A DNA stretch of 64,000 nt from positions 37,632 to 101,631 of the forward strand of contig JBOEHJ010000039.1 of the NCBI GenBank assembly GCA_050633905.1. Direction: 5' to 3'. Below are positions 43,734 through 52,362 of the stretch, one piece after another. Below the pieces are notes generated by a model. It had not been told where the DNA came from. It saw only the letters and a list, made by a program, of their open reading frames with translations, and did not search any database. The stretch's first letter is position 1. Each line of letters begins with the position of its first letter. Source of the stretch: JANQPX01 sp050633905. GTDB lineage: Bacteria > Pseudomonadota > Alphaproteobacteria > Geminicoccales > Geminicoccaceae. The translations under genes and the position numbers were made by a program.

Positions 43734-44048
43734 TCAACCCGTCGCCTGGTGGGATTTTGCGAAGGCTGCCTTTTGTTCGGCGCTGGCTTCTGTCTGATGC
43801 TGTTCCTTCCAAGTATCGTAAGGCATGCCGTAAACGATTTCACGCGCCTGGTCATAGGAAAGGTCAAGACCACGGTCTTCCGCCGCGGCCCGATACCATT
43901 TGGAAAGGCAGTTGCGGCAAAAGCCTGAGAGGTTCATCAAATCGATGTTTTGCACATCACTGCGATTTCTCAGATGGTCGACCAGGGTACGGAAAGCTGC
44001 TGCCTCCAGCTCGATCCTGGTCTGCTCATCCAACGCTGCCTCGCTCAT
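43734..44048 (-). CDS. DUF1244 protein
   Basis: About 104 residues. 'FRTLVDHLRNRSDVQNIDLM' and 'NLSGFCRNCLSKWYRAAAED', then 'REIVYGMPYDTWKEQHQ', match the DUF1244 family very closely. The C-x-x-C in 'FCRNCL' could bind metal, but no function is known. The ATG at 44048 has GGAG about 9 nt upstream and overlaps the ligase stop by 23 bp. It is the last gene of a three-gene overlapping operon. Confidence 0.9.
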   Translation of the reverse strand: MSEAALDEQTRIELEAAAFRTLVDHLRNRSDVQNIDLMNLSGFCRNCLSKWYRAAAEDRGLDLSYDQAREIVYGMPYDTWKEQHQTEASAEQKAAFAKSHQATG

Positions 44049-45234
44049 GTTCTTTCTCCAGCTCGGACCAGCCGGCCTGGACAACCACGTCGTCCCGCTC
44101 GATCCCGGTCATGGTTTCATCGATTAGCCAATCGACCACCGCGCAGCAGGCCTCATGGCTATCAGCACCCGATGCGCGCGCGCGGGTATAGACGTCGATC
44201 TGGCGATCAGCACTGGTGCCACGCTGCAAGATCGAACGCGCATGCTCGACTTCCGCCAGGCATCCGCAACGCGCTGCTTCTATCTGGACCAGTTCGATGA
44301 TTTCGTCCAGCAGCTCGCCGAAAGGTTTGCAGGACAAGGCGCCGAAATCGGCAAGCGTGCTGTCGATACCATAACGCTGGGCAAGGGATTTGTTTTCACC
44401 GATAAAAATTGGTCGGTAATGGCGCCAGGTCTGATTGTTGGTGCGTGACCTATAGAGTGCTGCGAGAATGGCCTGGTAGAGGGCGGCGATGGTGACCGTG
44501 TCCTCAAGCCTGGTGCAGATATCGCAGATTCGCATCTCCAGGGTTGGAAAGCGAGCACTCGGGCGAATGTCCCACCAGATTTTGCTGGCATCCTCGCAAA
44601 GCCCCGTCTGGGCAAGTTGCGCCAGCATGTCATGCCATTCTGCAACGCTGGCGAAATGCTCCGGCAAGCCGGTGCGCGGTAGATCACCAAAGCAGGTGGG
44701 CCGATACGATTTGAGCCCGGTATTCTCGCCCTCCCAGAACGGCGATGAGGTCGAGAGTGCAAGCAGATGCGGCAAAAAGTAGGTCGCCTGGTTCATCAGG
44801 TCGATCCGAAGAGCCTCATTCTCCACCGCAGCATGGACATGCATACCACAGATCAGCATCCGATCGGCAAGGGCTCGAAGGTCCGAGATCAGACCATCAT
44901 AGCGTTCGTTTCGGACCCGTGCTTGATCCCTGCTGCGCGCAAAAGGATGGGTCGATGAGGCCATCATCGCCATGCCGAATGCGTTGGCTGTATCAGCAAC
45001 GGTCAGGCGCAGCTTGGTAAGCTCGCTTCTAACCTCGCCGATATTTCGGCAAATCGGCGTGCCGACTTCGAGCTGGGCCTGTAACAGCTCATGGCCAACC
45101 GCGTCGCCCAGCTGCTCCTTGCAGGCCTCCATGAAGCCTTCAGGCGGTGATGTTACGAGATCCCGGGTTTCCGGGTCGACGAGCAGATACTCTTCTTCAA
45201 CTCCGAGCGTCAGCGACGGCGGCACAATCGTCAT
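44026..45234 (-). CDS. GCS2-type carboxylate-amine ligase (YbdK-like)
   Basis: About 402 residues, related to the plant and proteobacterial glutamate-cysteine ligase 2 group. 'LTLGVEEEYLLVDPETRDL' gives the ATP/Mg Glu motif (G-V-E-E-E). 'AQLEVGTPICRNIGEVRSEL' and 'LICGMHVHAAVENEALRIDL' (G-x-H-V-H) follow, and 'SARFPTLEMRICD' the later active-site strand. ATG 45234 is preceded by TGGAGG about 10 nt upstream and overlaps the amidohydrolase gene by 38 bp. It probably makes a gamma-glutamyl-type bond; the amine partner is unknown. Confidence 0.85.
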   Translation of the reverse strand: MTIVPPSLTLGVEEEYLLVDPETRDLVTSPPEGFMEACKEQLGDAVGHELLQAQLEVGTPICRNIGEVRSELTKLRLTVADTANAFGMAMMASSTHPFARSRDQARVRNERYDGLISDLRALADRMLICGMHVHAAVENEALRIDLMNQATYFLPHLLALSTSSPFWEGENTGLKSYRPTCFGDLPRTGLPEHFASVAEWHDMLAQLAQTGLCEDASKIWWDIRPSARFPTLEMRICDICTRLEDTVTIAALYQAILAALYRSRTNNQTWRHYRPIFIGENKSLAQRYGIDSTLADFGALSCKPFGELLDEIIELVQIEAARCGCLAEVEHARSILQRGTSADRQIDVYTRARASGADSHEACCAVVDWLIDETMTGIERDDVVVQAGWSELEKEHERGSVG

Positions 45235-46087
45235 CGGCAAAGCGCCTCCAGATCCCCCACAATCGGTAGAGTGTGGGATCTGAAAGCGCTGGTTGCAAGA
45301 CCTTGTGGAGCCGATCGGCCCAAGCTTCTGCCTGTTCGCGGGTCCCAATCAGGTCTTGACGGACCTCAAAAGCGATATTGGGAAAACACGGGCGTTTGGC
45401 GTGAAAAAGCAGGGAATAGCTGTCCGGATGATCACCGGCATAGGGTTGATTGTCGCCGACAACGAGATCGTTCTCATCGCGCAACGCCGCCAGAACCGGT
45501 TTTGCCAACCGGTCATCTGCGGACCAAAGCACGCCAACTTCCCAAGGGCGCCACTCCTTTTGCATCCTTGGCGTGAAGCTGTGCATCGAGATGATCACGG
45601 GTGGCTTGCCGTTTTGCCGTCGCAGCCTTGCAATCGCTCGGGAAATGGCCCGGTGATAAGGAACGAAGGACAGACGGATGCGGTGCTTATATTCTTCCTC
45701 GTCGATATCCTGATTGCCGGGCACAAAGGTGCCATCAGCGATCTTCGGGATGGAGGATGAGCTGCCTGGATAGCGGTTTGGATCGATCACCAGACGCGAT
45801 ATGTGGTTAAGGACTGCGGTAGCGTTCAGTCTCACGGCGAGGCGCCGCGCCATATCGGCTGAACCAATGTCATAGGCGATATGCCGGCTACGTTCTTCCT
45901 CGGACAGGCCAAGCTGCTGCAGGTAGGACGGAATGTCGCGACCTGCATGATCGGCGATGATCAAGATGGGGGTCTCGCTGTCGCGATTGAAAATTTCGAC
46001 AGCCTCGACATCGCCTGAGGTCTGGGCGTGTTTCCCATCCAAGGCGATCTCGAGGCGATCGTGTAACGCTGGTTCTGGCTCGTACAT
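45197..46087 (-). CDS. N-formylglutamate amidohydrolase family protein
   Basis: 296 residues of the FGase (PF05013-type) family. 'PILIIADHAGRDIPSYL' holds the family metal-binding H region, 'NHISRLVIDPNRYPG' the D-x-N-R motif, and 'VIISMHSFTPRM' the S-x-H-S-F motif; 'AFEVRQDLI' carries the catalytic-region Glu. It starts a small operon with the ligase and DUF1244, both overlapping. No other histidine-degradation genes are near, so the in vivo substrate may not be N-formylglutamate. Confidence 0.87.
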   Translation of the reverse strand: MYEPEPALHDRLEIALDGKHAQTSGDVEAVEIFNRDSETPILIIADHAGRDIPSYLQQLGLSEEERSRHIAYDIGSADMARRLAVRLNATAVLNHISRLVIDPNRYPGSSSSIPKIADGTFVPGNQDIDEEEYKHRIRLSFVPYHRAISRAIARLRRQNGKPPVIISMHSFTPRMQKEWRPWEVGVLWSADDRLAKPVLAALRDENDLVVGDNQPYAGDHPDSYSLLFHAKRPCFPNIAFEVRQDLIGTREQAEAWADRLHKVLQPALSDPTLYRLWGIWRRFADDDCAAVADARS

Positions 46088-46611
46088 GGTTTCCGCTTAT
46101 GGCTGCTCAATTCATGAGATTCTCGAAAGTCGAGGATACTTGGCGATCCGTTAGCCGGTCCTGATCAATCTTACTTCGGGATTGGTCAGACAACTCAGCA
46201 CCGATGTCAGGCATCATAACGGCGAAAGAGTTACCAAACCGTGGCATGCGTCACAGGCCTTGGTTCAACAAATCTCACGAAAAACTGATGCCCTCATCGA
46301 TCGCCCATCAAACGGCGCGTCGAGTTCTCTCCATTTTTTTGTTGTCGCTTGAGAACGTTGTCGTCGCATCGCAATTGCGCGATTTCGGCGGCCTTCATTC
46401 ACTCAAAGGTAGTGTAGATCATCGTGACAAAATAGCCACAGACGAACTGTACATGGATGCACATTCGGCAATAATTGTTACCCCGATGCAACATCAATGA
46501 GTTGCTGCGTTGCAACAATTGAGCCGATGGATTTGATATCAATCCGGATTGATTGTTTATAAATCGGCGAAGGAATGTGCGTGTGCTACCTCTAATATGC
46601 TGAAAATGAAC
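46088..46611. other. gene-free spacer
   Basis: This stretch between the amidohydrolase start and the nrdJ terminator becomes AT-rich after about 46400. A 98-codon open frame (46204-46500) has no family resemblance or convincing Shine-Dalgarno, so it is not called. The promoter of the amidohydrolase operon should lie in the first part; no clear boxes are seen. Confidence 0.4.
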
Positions 46612-46645
46612 AAAAAAAAGGGCCCAGCATCTTGATGCCGGGCCC
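46612..46645 (-). terminator. rho-independent terminator of nrdJ
   Basis: Read on the minus strand: GGGCCCGGCATC, a 2-nt loop, GATGCTGGGCCC, then eight T. The stem is 12 bp with one mismatch. It lies 70 bp downstream of the nrdJ stop. Confidence 0.93.
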
Positions 46646-46714
46646 CACAGGCTTGGGAGGAGGAAGTTAGACTCTGTTACGCCGGGAAGTGTGGTCCCGC
46701 TCTATTCAATGTTC

Positions 46715-49700
46715 TCACGAGCAGCCCGTAGTCGAGCCGCAGGTGTCACATTTGAGGCAGGTGCCACTGCGTACCAGAGTAAAATTGGCACAGCCGGGGC
46801 AGGGATCACCTTCATAGCCCTTGAGCCGTGCCAGCCTCGCCTGGGCAAGCCGTTCATCCAGAACGGCTGTCTCGGGCGAGTCACTCACCGCCAACGCGGT
46901 ACCGGCGGCAGCTGTACCGTCGGTTCCTTGTCGGCTGTGAATTGGGGAAGACGCAGGCGATGCCGGCTGGTTCTCGGCCGCTGTGGCCGAATGCCCGCCG
47001 CCTTGCAGGAGGCGCAGATTACCGCGGACGAACCCGCTGCTGGCAATCCTGGCAATCGCATCACCATCGTCACGTCTGAGTTGTTTTTCTTTCTCGCCGT
47101 CGCCCAGGCTGTCGTGATGCAGGTCCGTGGGATCAACATGGGCGAGATCGAAACGGTCGAGATAGGAGATCGCAAGCTCGCGGAAGATGTAATCGAGAAC
47201 CGAGCTCGCCAGCTTCACCGTATCATTGCCCTGCACCGGACCTGATGGCTCAAAGCGGGTATAGGCGAAGGCTTCAACATATTCTTCGAGCGGCACGCCA
47301 TATTGCAAGCCGATCGAAACCGCGATCGCAAAGCTGTTCATCAAGGAGCGGAAGGCAGCACCTTCTTTGTGCATATCGATGAAGATTTCACCGATCTGGC
47401 CATCAGCATATTCGCCGGTCCTGAGATAGACCTTATGGCCGCCGACCGACGCCTTTTGCGTGTAGCCTTTTCGCCGGTTCGGCAGACGCTGGCGCTCGAC
47501 CGCTGCTTTGGCGACCTTCTCGGCGATTTCCTGAACGCGTGCCGCTGCTGAAGGCTGCTCGCCGATCGCATCCTCATCGTCGTCCTCGATATCGTCGCCA
47601 AGGGCGATCGCGGAGAGCGGCTGGGAGAGCTTCGAGCCATCCCGATAAAGCGCCATCGCCTTCAGACCGAGCTGCCAGGCTTCCATATAAGAAGCCCCAC
47701 AATCCTCGACTGTGGCCGTGCCCGGCATGTTGATGGTCTTGGAGATCGCTCCTGATATGAAGGGCTGCGCTGATGCCATCATGCGGATATGGCTGGAGGT
47801 CGCAAGAAAACGCTTGCCAAGGCGCCCACAGGGATTGGCACAATCGAACACCGAGAGATGCTCGTCTTTCAGGCCTGGCGCCCCCTCGACCGTCATCGCC
47901 CCACAGCAAAAGAGATTGGCTGCTTCATACTGGGTCTTGGTAAAGCCGATCTCAGCGAGCAGATCGAGTTCGAAATCAGCGAGTTTCTCGTCCGCGATCC
48001 CAAGCACATCCCGGCAAAAGTCCTGACCAAGCGTGTAGGGGTTGAAGGCGTATTTGATATCAAACGCGCTCGGCAGATGCTGCTCCAGACGCTCAAGTAC
48101 GTCCGGGGTGAAGCCCTTGGCCTTCAACGTCTCATGATTGATCTCGGGCGCATCCTTTAAGGATCCGCGTCCGACCGCATAGCGGATGATCGTCTCGATC
48201 TGATCCGGCCCATAGCCGAGCGTGGTCAAGGCGCGGGGGACCATCTGGTTGATGATCTTGAAGTAACCACCGCCCGCCAGCTTCTTGAACTTCACCAGCG
48301 CAAAATCCGGCTCGATCCCGGTGGTATCGCAATCCATCACCAGGCCGATCGTGCCGGTGGGCGCGATCACCGTGGTTTGGGCATTACGGAAGCCATGGAC
48401 CTCGCCAAGCTCAAGCGCTCGATCCCAAGATAACTTCGCCGCCTCCGCAAGGTCGGTCCAATCGACATGGGCTTCATCCATGGGCACAGGCCTGACCGAT
48501 AGCGCCTCGTAGTCACGTTTTTCGCCGTAAGCGGCCCGCCTATGATTGCGGATCACCCGGAGCATCTGCTCGCTATTCGGTGAATAGCCAGGGAATGCCC
48601 CAAGCTCTTTGGCCATCTCCGCCGAGACCGCATAAGTGACACCGGTCATCAACGCCGTGATGGCGCCGGCGATCGCCCGGCCTTCCTGGCTGTCATAACT
48701 GATGCCACGCGCCATCAGCATGCCACCGAGATTGGCATAGCCCAGACCAAGGGTCCGATAACGATAGGAGAGTTCGGCAATCCGCTCGGATGGATATTGC
48801 GCCATCATCACTGAGATCTCGAGCACCACCGTCCAAAGACGCGTGCCATGCGCGAACCGTTCGGTATCGAACGAGCCATCCTCATTCAGGAACGTAATCA
48901 GGTTCAAGGAGGCAAGATTGCAGGCGGTGTCATCGAGGAACATATATTCCGAGCAGGGATTGGATGCGTTGATCCGACCCGATTCGGGACAGGTATGCCA
49001 CTCATTGATCGTGGTGTCGTATTGCACGCCGGGATCAGCGCTCCCCCAGGCTGCATGGGAAATCTGATTCCAGAGGTCACGGGCTTTCAACATCCGCGAA
49101 ACTTTGCCGCCGGTGCGCTCGGTCAACGCCCAGTCGCCGCCATCCTTCACTCGCTCCAAAAAGTCATTGCTGACCCGGATCGAGTTGTTGGAATTCTGCC
49201 CGGCCACCGTCAGATAGGCGTCACTGTCCCAATCCGTCGTATAGGTCGGTACGTCGATCTGGGTGAAACCCTGGCGGGCATAAAGAATGACCTGCTGGAT
49301 GGAGTTTTCCGGCAGCAGCACATTTCGCGCTGATTTGATGGCCTTCTTAAGCTCGGTGTTTTGTTTGGGATCGAACCGGGCATCACCGTCAAGACCAGCT
49401 CGGTGGCAAGCGCCGAGCACGTCGTTCAAATGGCGGTTCATCAGCTTGGAGCCTGCCACCAACGCGGCAACCTTCTGCTCCTCGACCACCTTCCAGTTCA
49501 CGAATTCTTCGATATCGGGATGATCGACGTCGACCGTGACCATCTTGGCTGCCCGACGTGTCGTGCCGCCAGATTTGATTGCACCCGCCGCTCGATCACC
49601 GATCTTCAAAAAGCTCATCAGGCCTGACGACTTGCCGCCACCGGAAAGAGGTTCTTCCGCACCGCGCAGCTTTGAGAAATTGGAGCCGGTTCCAGATCCA

Positions 49701-50380
49701 TACTTAAAGAGTCGCGCTTCACGTACCCAAAGGTCCATGATGCCGCCCGCATTCACCAGGTCATCATCGACGCTCTGGATAAAGCAGGCATGAGGCTGGG
49801 GGCGCTCATAGGCACTATCGGATTTCTTGACCTCGCCGGTTTTCGGATCGGCGAAATAATGACCCTGGGCCGGACCATCAATTCCATAGGCCCAATGAAG
49901 ACCGGTATTGAACCATTGTGGCGAGTTCGGCGCGCAACGCTGGGTCGCAAGCATGTAGCGCAGTTCATCATAGAATGCTTGTGCATCCTCTTCGCCGTCG
50001 AAATAGCCGCCCTTCCAACCCCAATAGGTCCAGGTGCCGGCGAGGCGATCGAACACTTGGCGGGCTGAGCGCTCGCCGCCGAACTGATCCTCGGGCGCCA
50101 ACTTCTTGAGCGCCTTCATGTCGGGTTTTTTCGAGCGCAGCCAGACTGGCACGTTTTTTTCTGGCGCCGTTTTCAGCATGGCGGGGATGCCGGCCTTGCG
50201 GAAATATTTCTGCGCCAGCACGTCGACCGCTACCTGGGACCAGGCGGCTGGGACATCGACATCGTCGAGTTTGAACACCACCGACCCATCGGGGTTTCTG
50301 ATCTCGCTGCAGGCGGTCCGAAATTCTATCCCTTCGTAAGGGCAGGATCCGGTGGTCGTAAAAGCGCGCTCTATTTTCAT
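46715..50380 (-). CDS. nrdJ: vitamin B12-dependent (class II) ribonucleotide reductase
   Basis: 1221 residues, reducing ribonucleotides with adenosylcobalamin. 'SGTGSNFSKLRGAEEPLSGG' and 'INASNPCSEYMFLDDTACNL' (active-site Cys, Asn and Glu region) are diagnostic. The second half includes 'APTGTIGLVMDCDTTGIEPD' and 'NMPGTATVEDC'. The C-terminus ends in a zinc-ribbon-like Cys cluster, 'CPGCANFTLVRSGTCLKCDT' then 'CGSTTGC', which also supplies the electron-relay cysteines. This long form is typical of alphaproteobacteria. ATG 50380 is chosen over the adjacent TTG. No class I RNR genes or cobalamin riboswitch are seen upstream. Candidate NrdR boxes lie about 330-375 bp upstream. Confidence 0.96.
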   Translation of the reverse strand: MKIERAFTTTGSCPYEGIEFRTACSEIRNPDGSVVFKLDDVDVPAAWSQVAVDVLAQKYFRKAGIPAMLKTAPEKNVPVWLRSKKPDMKALKKLAPEDQFGGERSARQVFDRLAGTWTYWGWKGGYFDGEEDAQAFYDELRYMLATQRCAPNSPQWFNTGLHWAYGIDGPAQGHYFADPKTGEVKKSDSAYERPQPHACFIQSVDDDLVNAGGIMDLWVREARLFKYGSGTGSNFSKLRGAEEPLSGGGKSSGLMSFLKIGDRAAGAIKSGGTTRRAAKMVTVDVDHPDIEEFVNWKVVEEQKVAALVAGSKLMNRHLNDVLGACHRAGLDGDARFDPKQNTELKKAIKSARNVLLPENSIQQVILYARQGFTQIDVPTYTTDWDSDAYLTVAGQNSNNSIRVSNDFLERVKDGGDWALTERTGGKVSRMLKARDLWNQISHAAWGSADPGVQYDTTINEWHTCPESGRINASNPCSEYMFLDDTACNLASLNLITFLNEDGSFDTERFAHGTRLWTVVLEISVMMAQYPSERIAELSYRYRTLGLGYANLGGMLMARGISYDSQEGRAIAGAITALMTGVTYAVSAEMAKELGAFPGYSPNSEQMLRVIRNHRRAAYGEKRDYEALSVRPVPMDEAHVDWTDLAEAAKLSWDRALELGEVHGFRNAQTTVIAPTGTIGLVMDCDTTGIEPDFALVKFKKLAGGGYFKIINQMVPRALTTLGYGPDQIETIIRYAVGRGSLKDAPEINHETLKAKGFTPDVLERLEQHLPSAFDIKYAFNPYTLGQDFCRDVLGIADEKLADFELDLLAEIGFTKTQYEAANLFCCGAMTVEGAPGLKDEHLSVFDCANPCGRLGKRFLATSSHIRMMASAQPFISGAISKTINMPGTATVEDCGASYMEAWQLGLKAMALYRDGSKLSQPLSAIALGDDIEDDDEDAIGEQPSAAARVQEIAEKVAKAAVERQRLPNRRKGYTQKASVGGHKVYLRTGEYADGQIGEIFIDMHKEGAAFRSLMNSFAIAVSIGLQYGVPLEEYVEAFAYTRFEPSGPVQGNDTVKLASSVLDYIFRELAISYLDRFDLAHVDPTDLHHDSLGDGEKEKQLRRDDGDAIARIASSGFVRGNLRLLQGGGHSATAAENQPASPASSPIHSRQGTDGTAAAGTALAVSDSPETAVLDERLAQARLARLKGYEGDPCPGCANFTLVRSGTCLKCDTCGSTTGCS

Positions 50381-50708
50381 CAACCAGACTCCGTTCCGGC
50401 ATAAATGGCCGGCTCGCCCTGGGGCAAGTCGCCATTATCATTGGATAGCCGTGGGTCCAGTCTGATCAACTTGATTAGCCTCAATCTCTCTAAGATCAAC
50501 TGAGTTTTAGGCCGATCCCGGCCGCACGGCAACGATTAACTCACAATTTTAGGCGTCAAATCCCGATTTTCTGCCGTTTTTCGCCCCATTCACGAATGTC
50601 GTCCGAATGGCCCAAAAACCAGCTCTTTATGGGCGTTTTGCTGGCTTTCTGGGCGGTCTCGGCGACGAGTTTGCAGTGGCAGTCTCGGGCAACCCCATAA
50701 CGTCGCTG

Positions 50709-50756
50709 ACCATATATCTATCCATCCGATATGGCAACAGCCACTAGATGTAGTGT
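50709..50756. promoter_or_regulatory. candidate tandem NrdR boxes
   Basis: CCACTAGATGTAGTGT (50741-50756) is a near-perfect dyad and agrees at most positions with the NrdR-box consensus ACACTATATATAGTGT. A weaker match, ACCATATATCTATCCA, begins exactly 32 bp earlier (50709), the three-turn spacing known for paired NrdR sites. They lie in the 731-bp gap between nrdJ and the NDUFA12 gene, unusually far (about 330 bp) from the nrdJ start. Nothing else is recognised in that gap. Confidence 0.55.
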
Positions 50757-51111
50757 TTTTGCGTCGGAAGTTCGGGAAACCCCTGGGGAAAACGATGCGA
50801 ATGCTGGGCAAAGTTGCCAAGATCAGCCTCAAGCTGGCTCTTGATCATCTGGATATGGAGGTGATTGGAGGTGAGGTTCAATGGAGAATTCAAGACATGG
50901 AGGTGGATCTCCATGGGATGGATTTGATGGATTTAGAACAAAGTAAGAACTCTTCGCATAAGGTTATCCCCATGATGTGGACAAGATTGTCACGTCAGAA
51001 AAATCTTGGCTGGACCCAGCGCGGCGATATCCTCATAGTGCGCTCCGGTCGAAGAGATGTTCGTTATTGTCATGCCGCTATTGTTTGGCGGATTGCTCAA
51101 AGGAGGCCGTT

Positions 51112-51483
51112 TTGCCGGCACTTGGCACCAACAGCTTTTACACGTTGTTTCGCACCTGGATGAGCGGCCGCCTGGTCGGCAAGGACGAATACGGCAATTG
51201 TTACTATGTCGAGAGGAAGACTGCGGCTGGCCGCCGTGAGCGGCGTTGGGTGGTCTATAGTAAAGAGGCTGAGCCGACCCGCGTGCCACCCGGCTGGGTT
51301 GGCTGGCTGCATGGCAGGATCAAGGATGCCCCATCAGACACCCCCTTGCCAGCACCCCATTTCGAACAAGAGCCGATGCCCAACCTGACGGGCACGACAG
51401 AGGCCTATCTGCCCCAAGGTGCCGTCGAGCGCGGCGGCAATCGCGCCCCTGCCACCGGCGACTACGAAGCCTGGCGTCCCTAA
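51112..51483 (+). CDS. NDUFA12-family NADH:ubiquinone oxidoreductase accessory protein
   Basis: About 123 residues. 'TWMSGRLVGKDEYGNCYYVERK' (in two parts: W-x-x-G-x-L-V-G-x-D-E-x-G-N and Y-Y), then 'RRWVVYSKEAEPTRVPPGWV' and 'GWLHGRIKDAPSDTPLP' are the core of the NDUFA12 (B17.2) accessory subunit of mitochondrial and alphaproteobacterial complex I. The open frame runs upstream to a GTG at 50977, but the extra 45 residues are not family-like. A TTG at 51112 with AAAGGAGG five nt upstream gives the expected N-terminus, so I take that. No nuo genes are adjacent. Confidence 0.88.
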   Translation: MPALGTNSFYTLFRTWMSGRLVGKDEYGNCYYVERKTAAGRRERRWVVYSKEAEPTRVPPGWVGWLHGRIKDAPSDTPLPAPHFEQEPMPNLTGTTEAYLPQGAVERGGNRAPATGDYEAWRP

Positions 51484-51559
51484 CGCTGGCACGAAGCGCG
51501 CCGGCCATTACTTTGTCGTGGTGTTTGTCTGGAGGCTTGGGGGGCTAGCTCGATGAGCT

Positions 51560-52090
51560 TTAGTTTGGTTCCTGCGCTTTGACCAAGGTCTCGGCTTCAA
51601 CCCGTTCTTCCGCCGACAAGGTTGGCTCGATCTCCAAACGCTTTTCCTCGGCCCAACGTCGACCCTGGGCCGCTGCTAAGCTTAGCCAAGCATAGGCAGC
51701 AGCCTTATCTTCCCGGACACCGACACCTGTTAGATACAACCGGCCGAGATTGAGCTGGCCGTTGCTGTCACCTCGTTTGGCTGCCAATCGATAAAGCCGG
51801 GCCGCCTCACTGGGGTCAATGGGGACGCCATTACCCGCGAGATAGAGACCGGCCATACCGACTATCGCCTGGAGATGTCCTGTCTCGGCGAGATCGGACC
51901 AGATGCTCACTGTCTCCGCGATATCACCACCATCAAAAGCGGCAAGACCTTCGAAGAAACGCTCACTGTCATCTGCAGCCAGTGGGAAGGGGTGGGCGGC
52001 GACCATGAGACAAGCGACTGCCAGCTGTTTGTGCAAAGCCGTCTTACCGCTAACCCTTTTTGAGATGGATCGGAGGGGGACCGAAATCAT
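51560..52090 (-). CDS. exported Sel1-repeat protein
   Basis: 176 residues. A basic N-terminus and 'LAVACLMVAAHPFPLA' form a likely signal peptide with cleavage near P-L-A-A-D. The mature protein has at least two Sel1/TPR-like repeats: 'AIVGMAGLYLAGNGVPIDPS', then 'EAARLYRLAAKRGDSNGQLN', and 'LGRLYLTGVGVREDKAAAYA' then 'WLSLAAAQG'. Such repeats mediate protein contacts, often in the periplasm. It converges with the NDUFA12 gene, 76 bp away. Function unknown. Confidence 0.8.
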   Translation of the reverse strand: MISVPLRSISKRVSGKTALHKQLAVACLMVAAHPFPLAADDSERFFEGLAAFDGGDIAETVSIWSDLAETGHLQAIVGMAGLYLAGNGVPIDPSEAARLYRLAAKRGDSNGQLNLGRLYLTGVGVREDKAAAYAWLSLAAAQGRRWAEEKRLEIEPTLSAEERVEAETLVKAQEPN

Positions 52091-52362
52091 GACCCGCTAT
52101 CCTCTGTTTCATCGATGATGCTGCCCGATCATTGGCGAACCCTAAACAAGAATAACGTCTTGAACCAATCAAGCCTCTGTGATCCTGCTAGGGGCAAAAA
52201 TAGCGATATGGATTTGGGGCAAGCTCACCCTTCGGCACACCGGCTGGATGATTGTATCAGTTAAATTTCAACCTAAAGATGCCCTAGACCTTATGGTAAA
52301 TGTGTTACAGATCACATTTTTTGAAAAATTTGCGCAATAAGTTCATCAACAAGGGTGTTGTG

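Noticed and set aside
46204..46500. 98-codon open frame upstream of the amidohydrolase gene
   Set aside because: No good ribosome site, no recognisable domain, and AT-rich spacer composition.
50384..50708. Possible cobalamin riboswitch upstream of nrdJ
   Set aside because: I looked for the conserved B12-box and the GCTG/CCCGC core on the minus strand and did not find them.
50753..51163. 136-codon open frame overlapping the start of the NDUFA12 gene
   Set aside because: Different frame from the clear NDUFA12 homology; its composition is not protein-like and it overlaps the candidate NrdR box.
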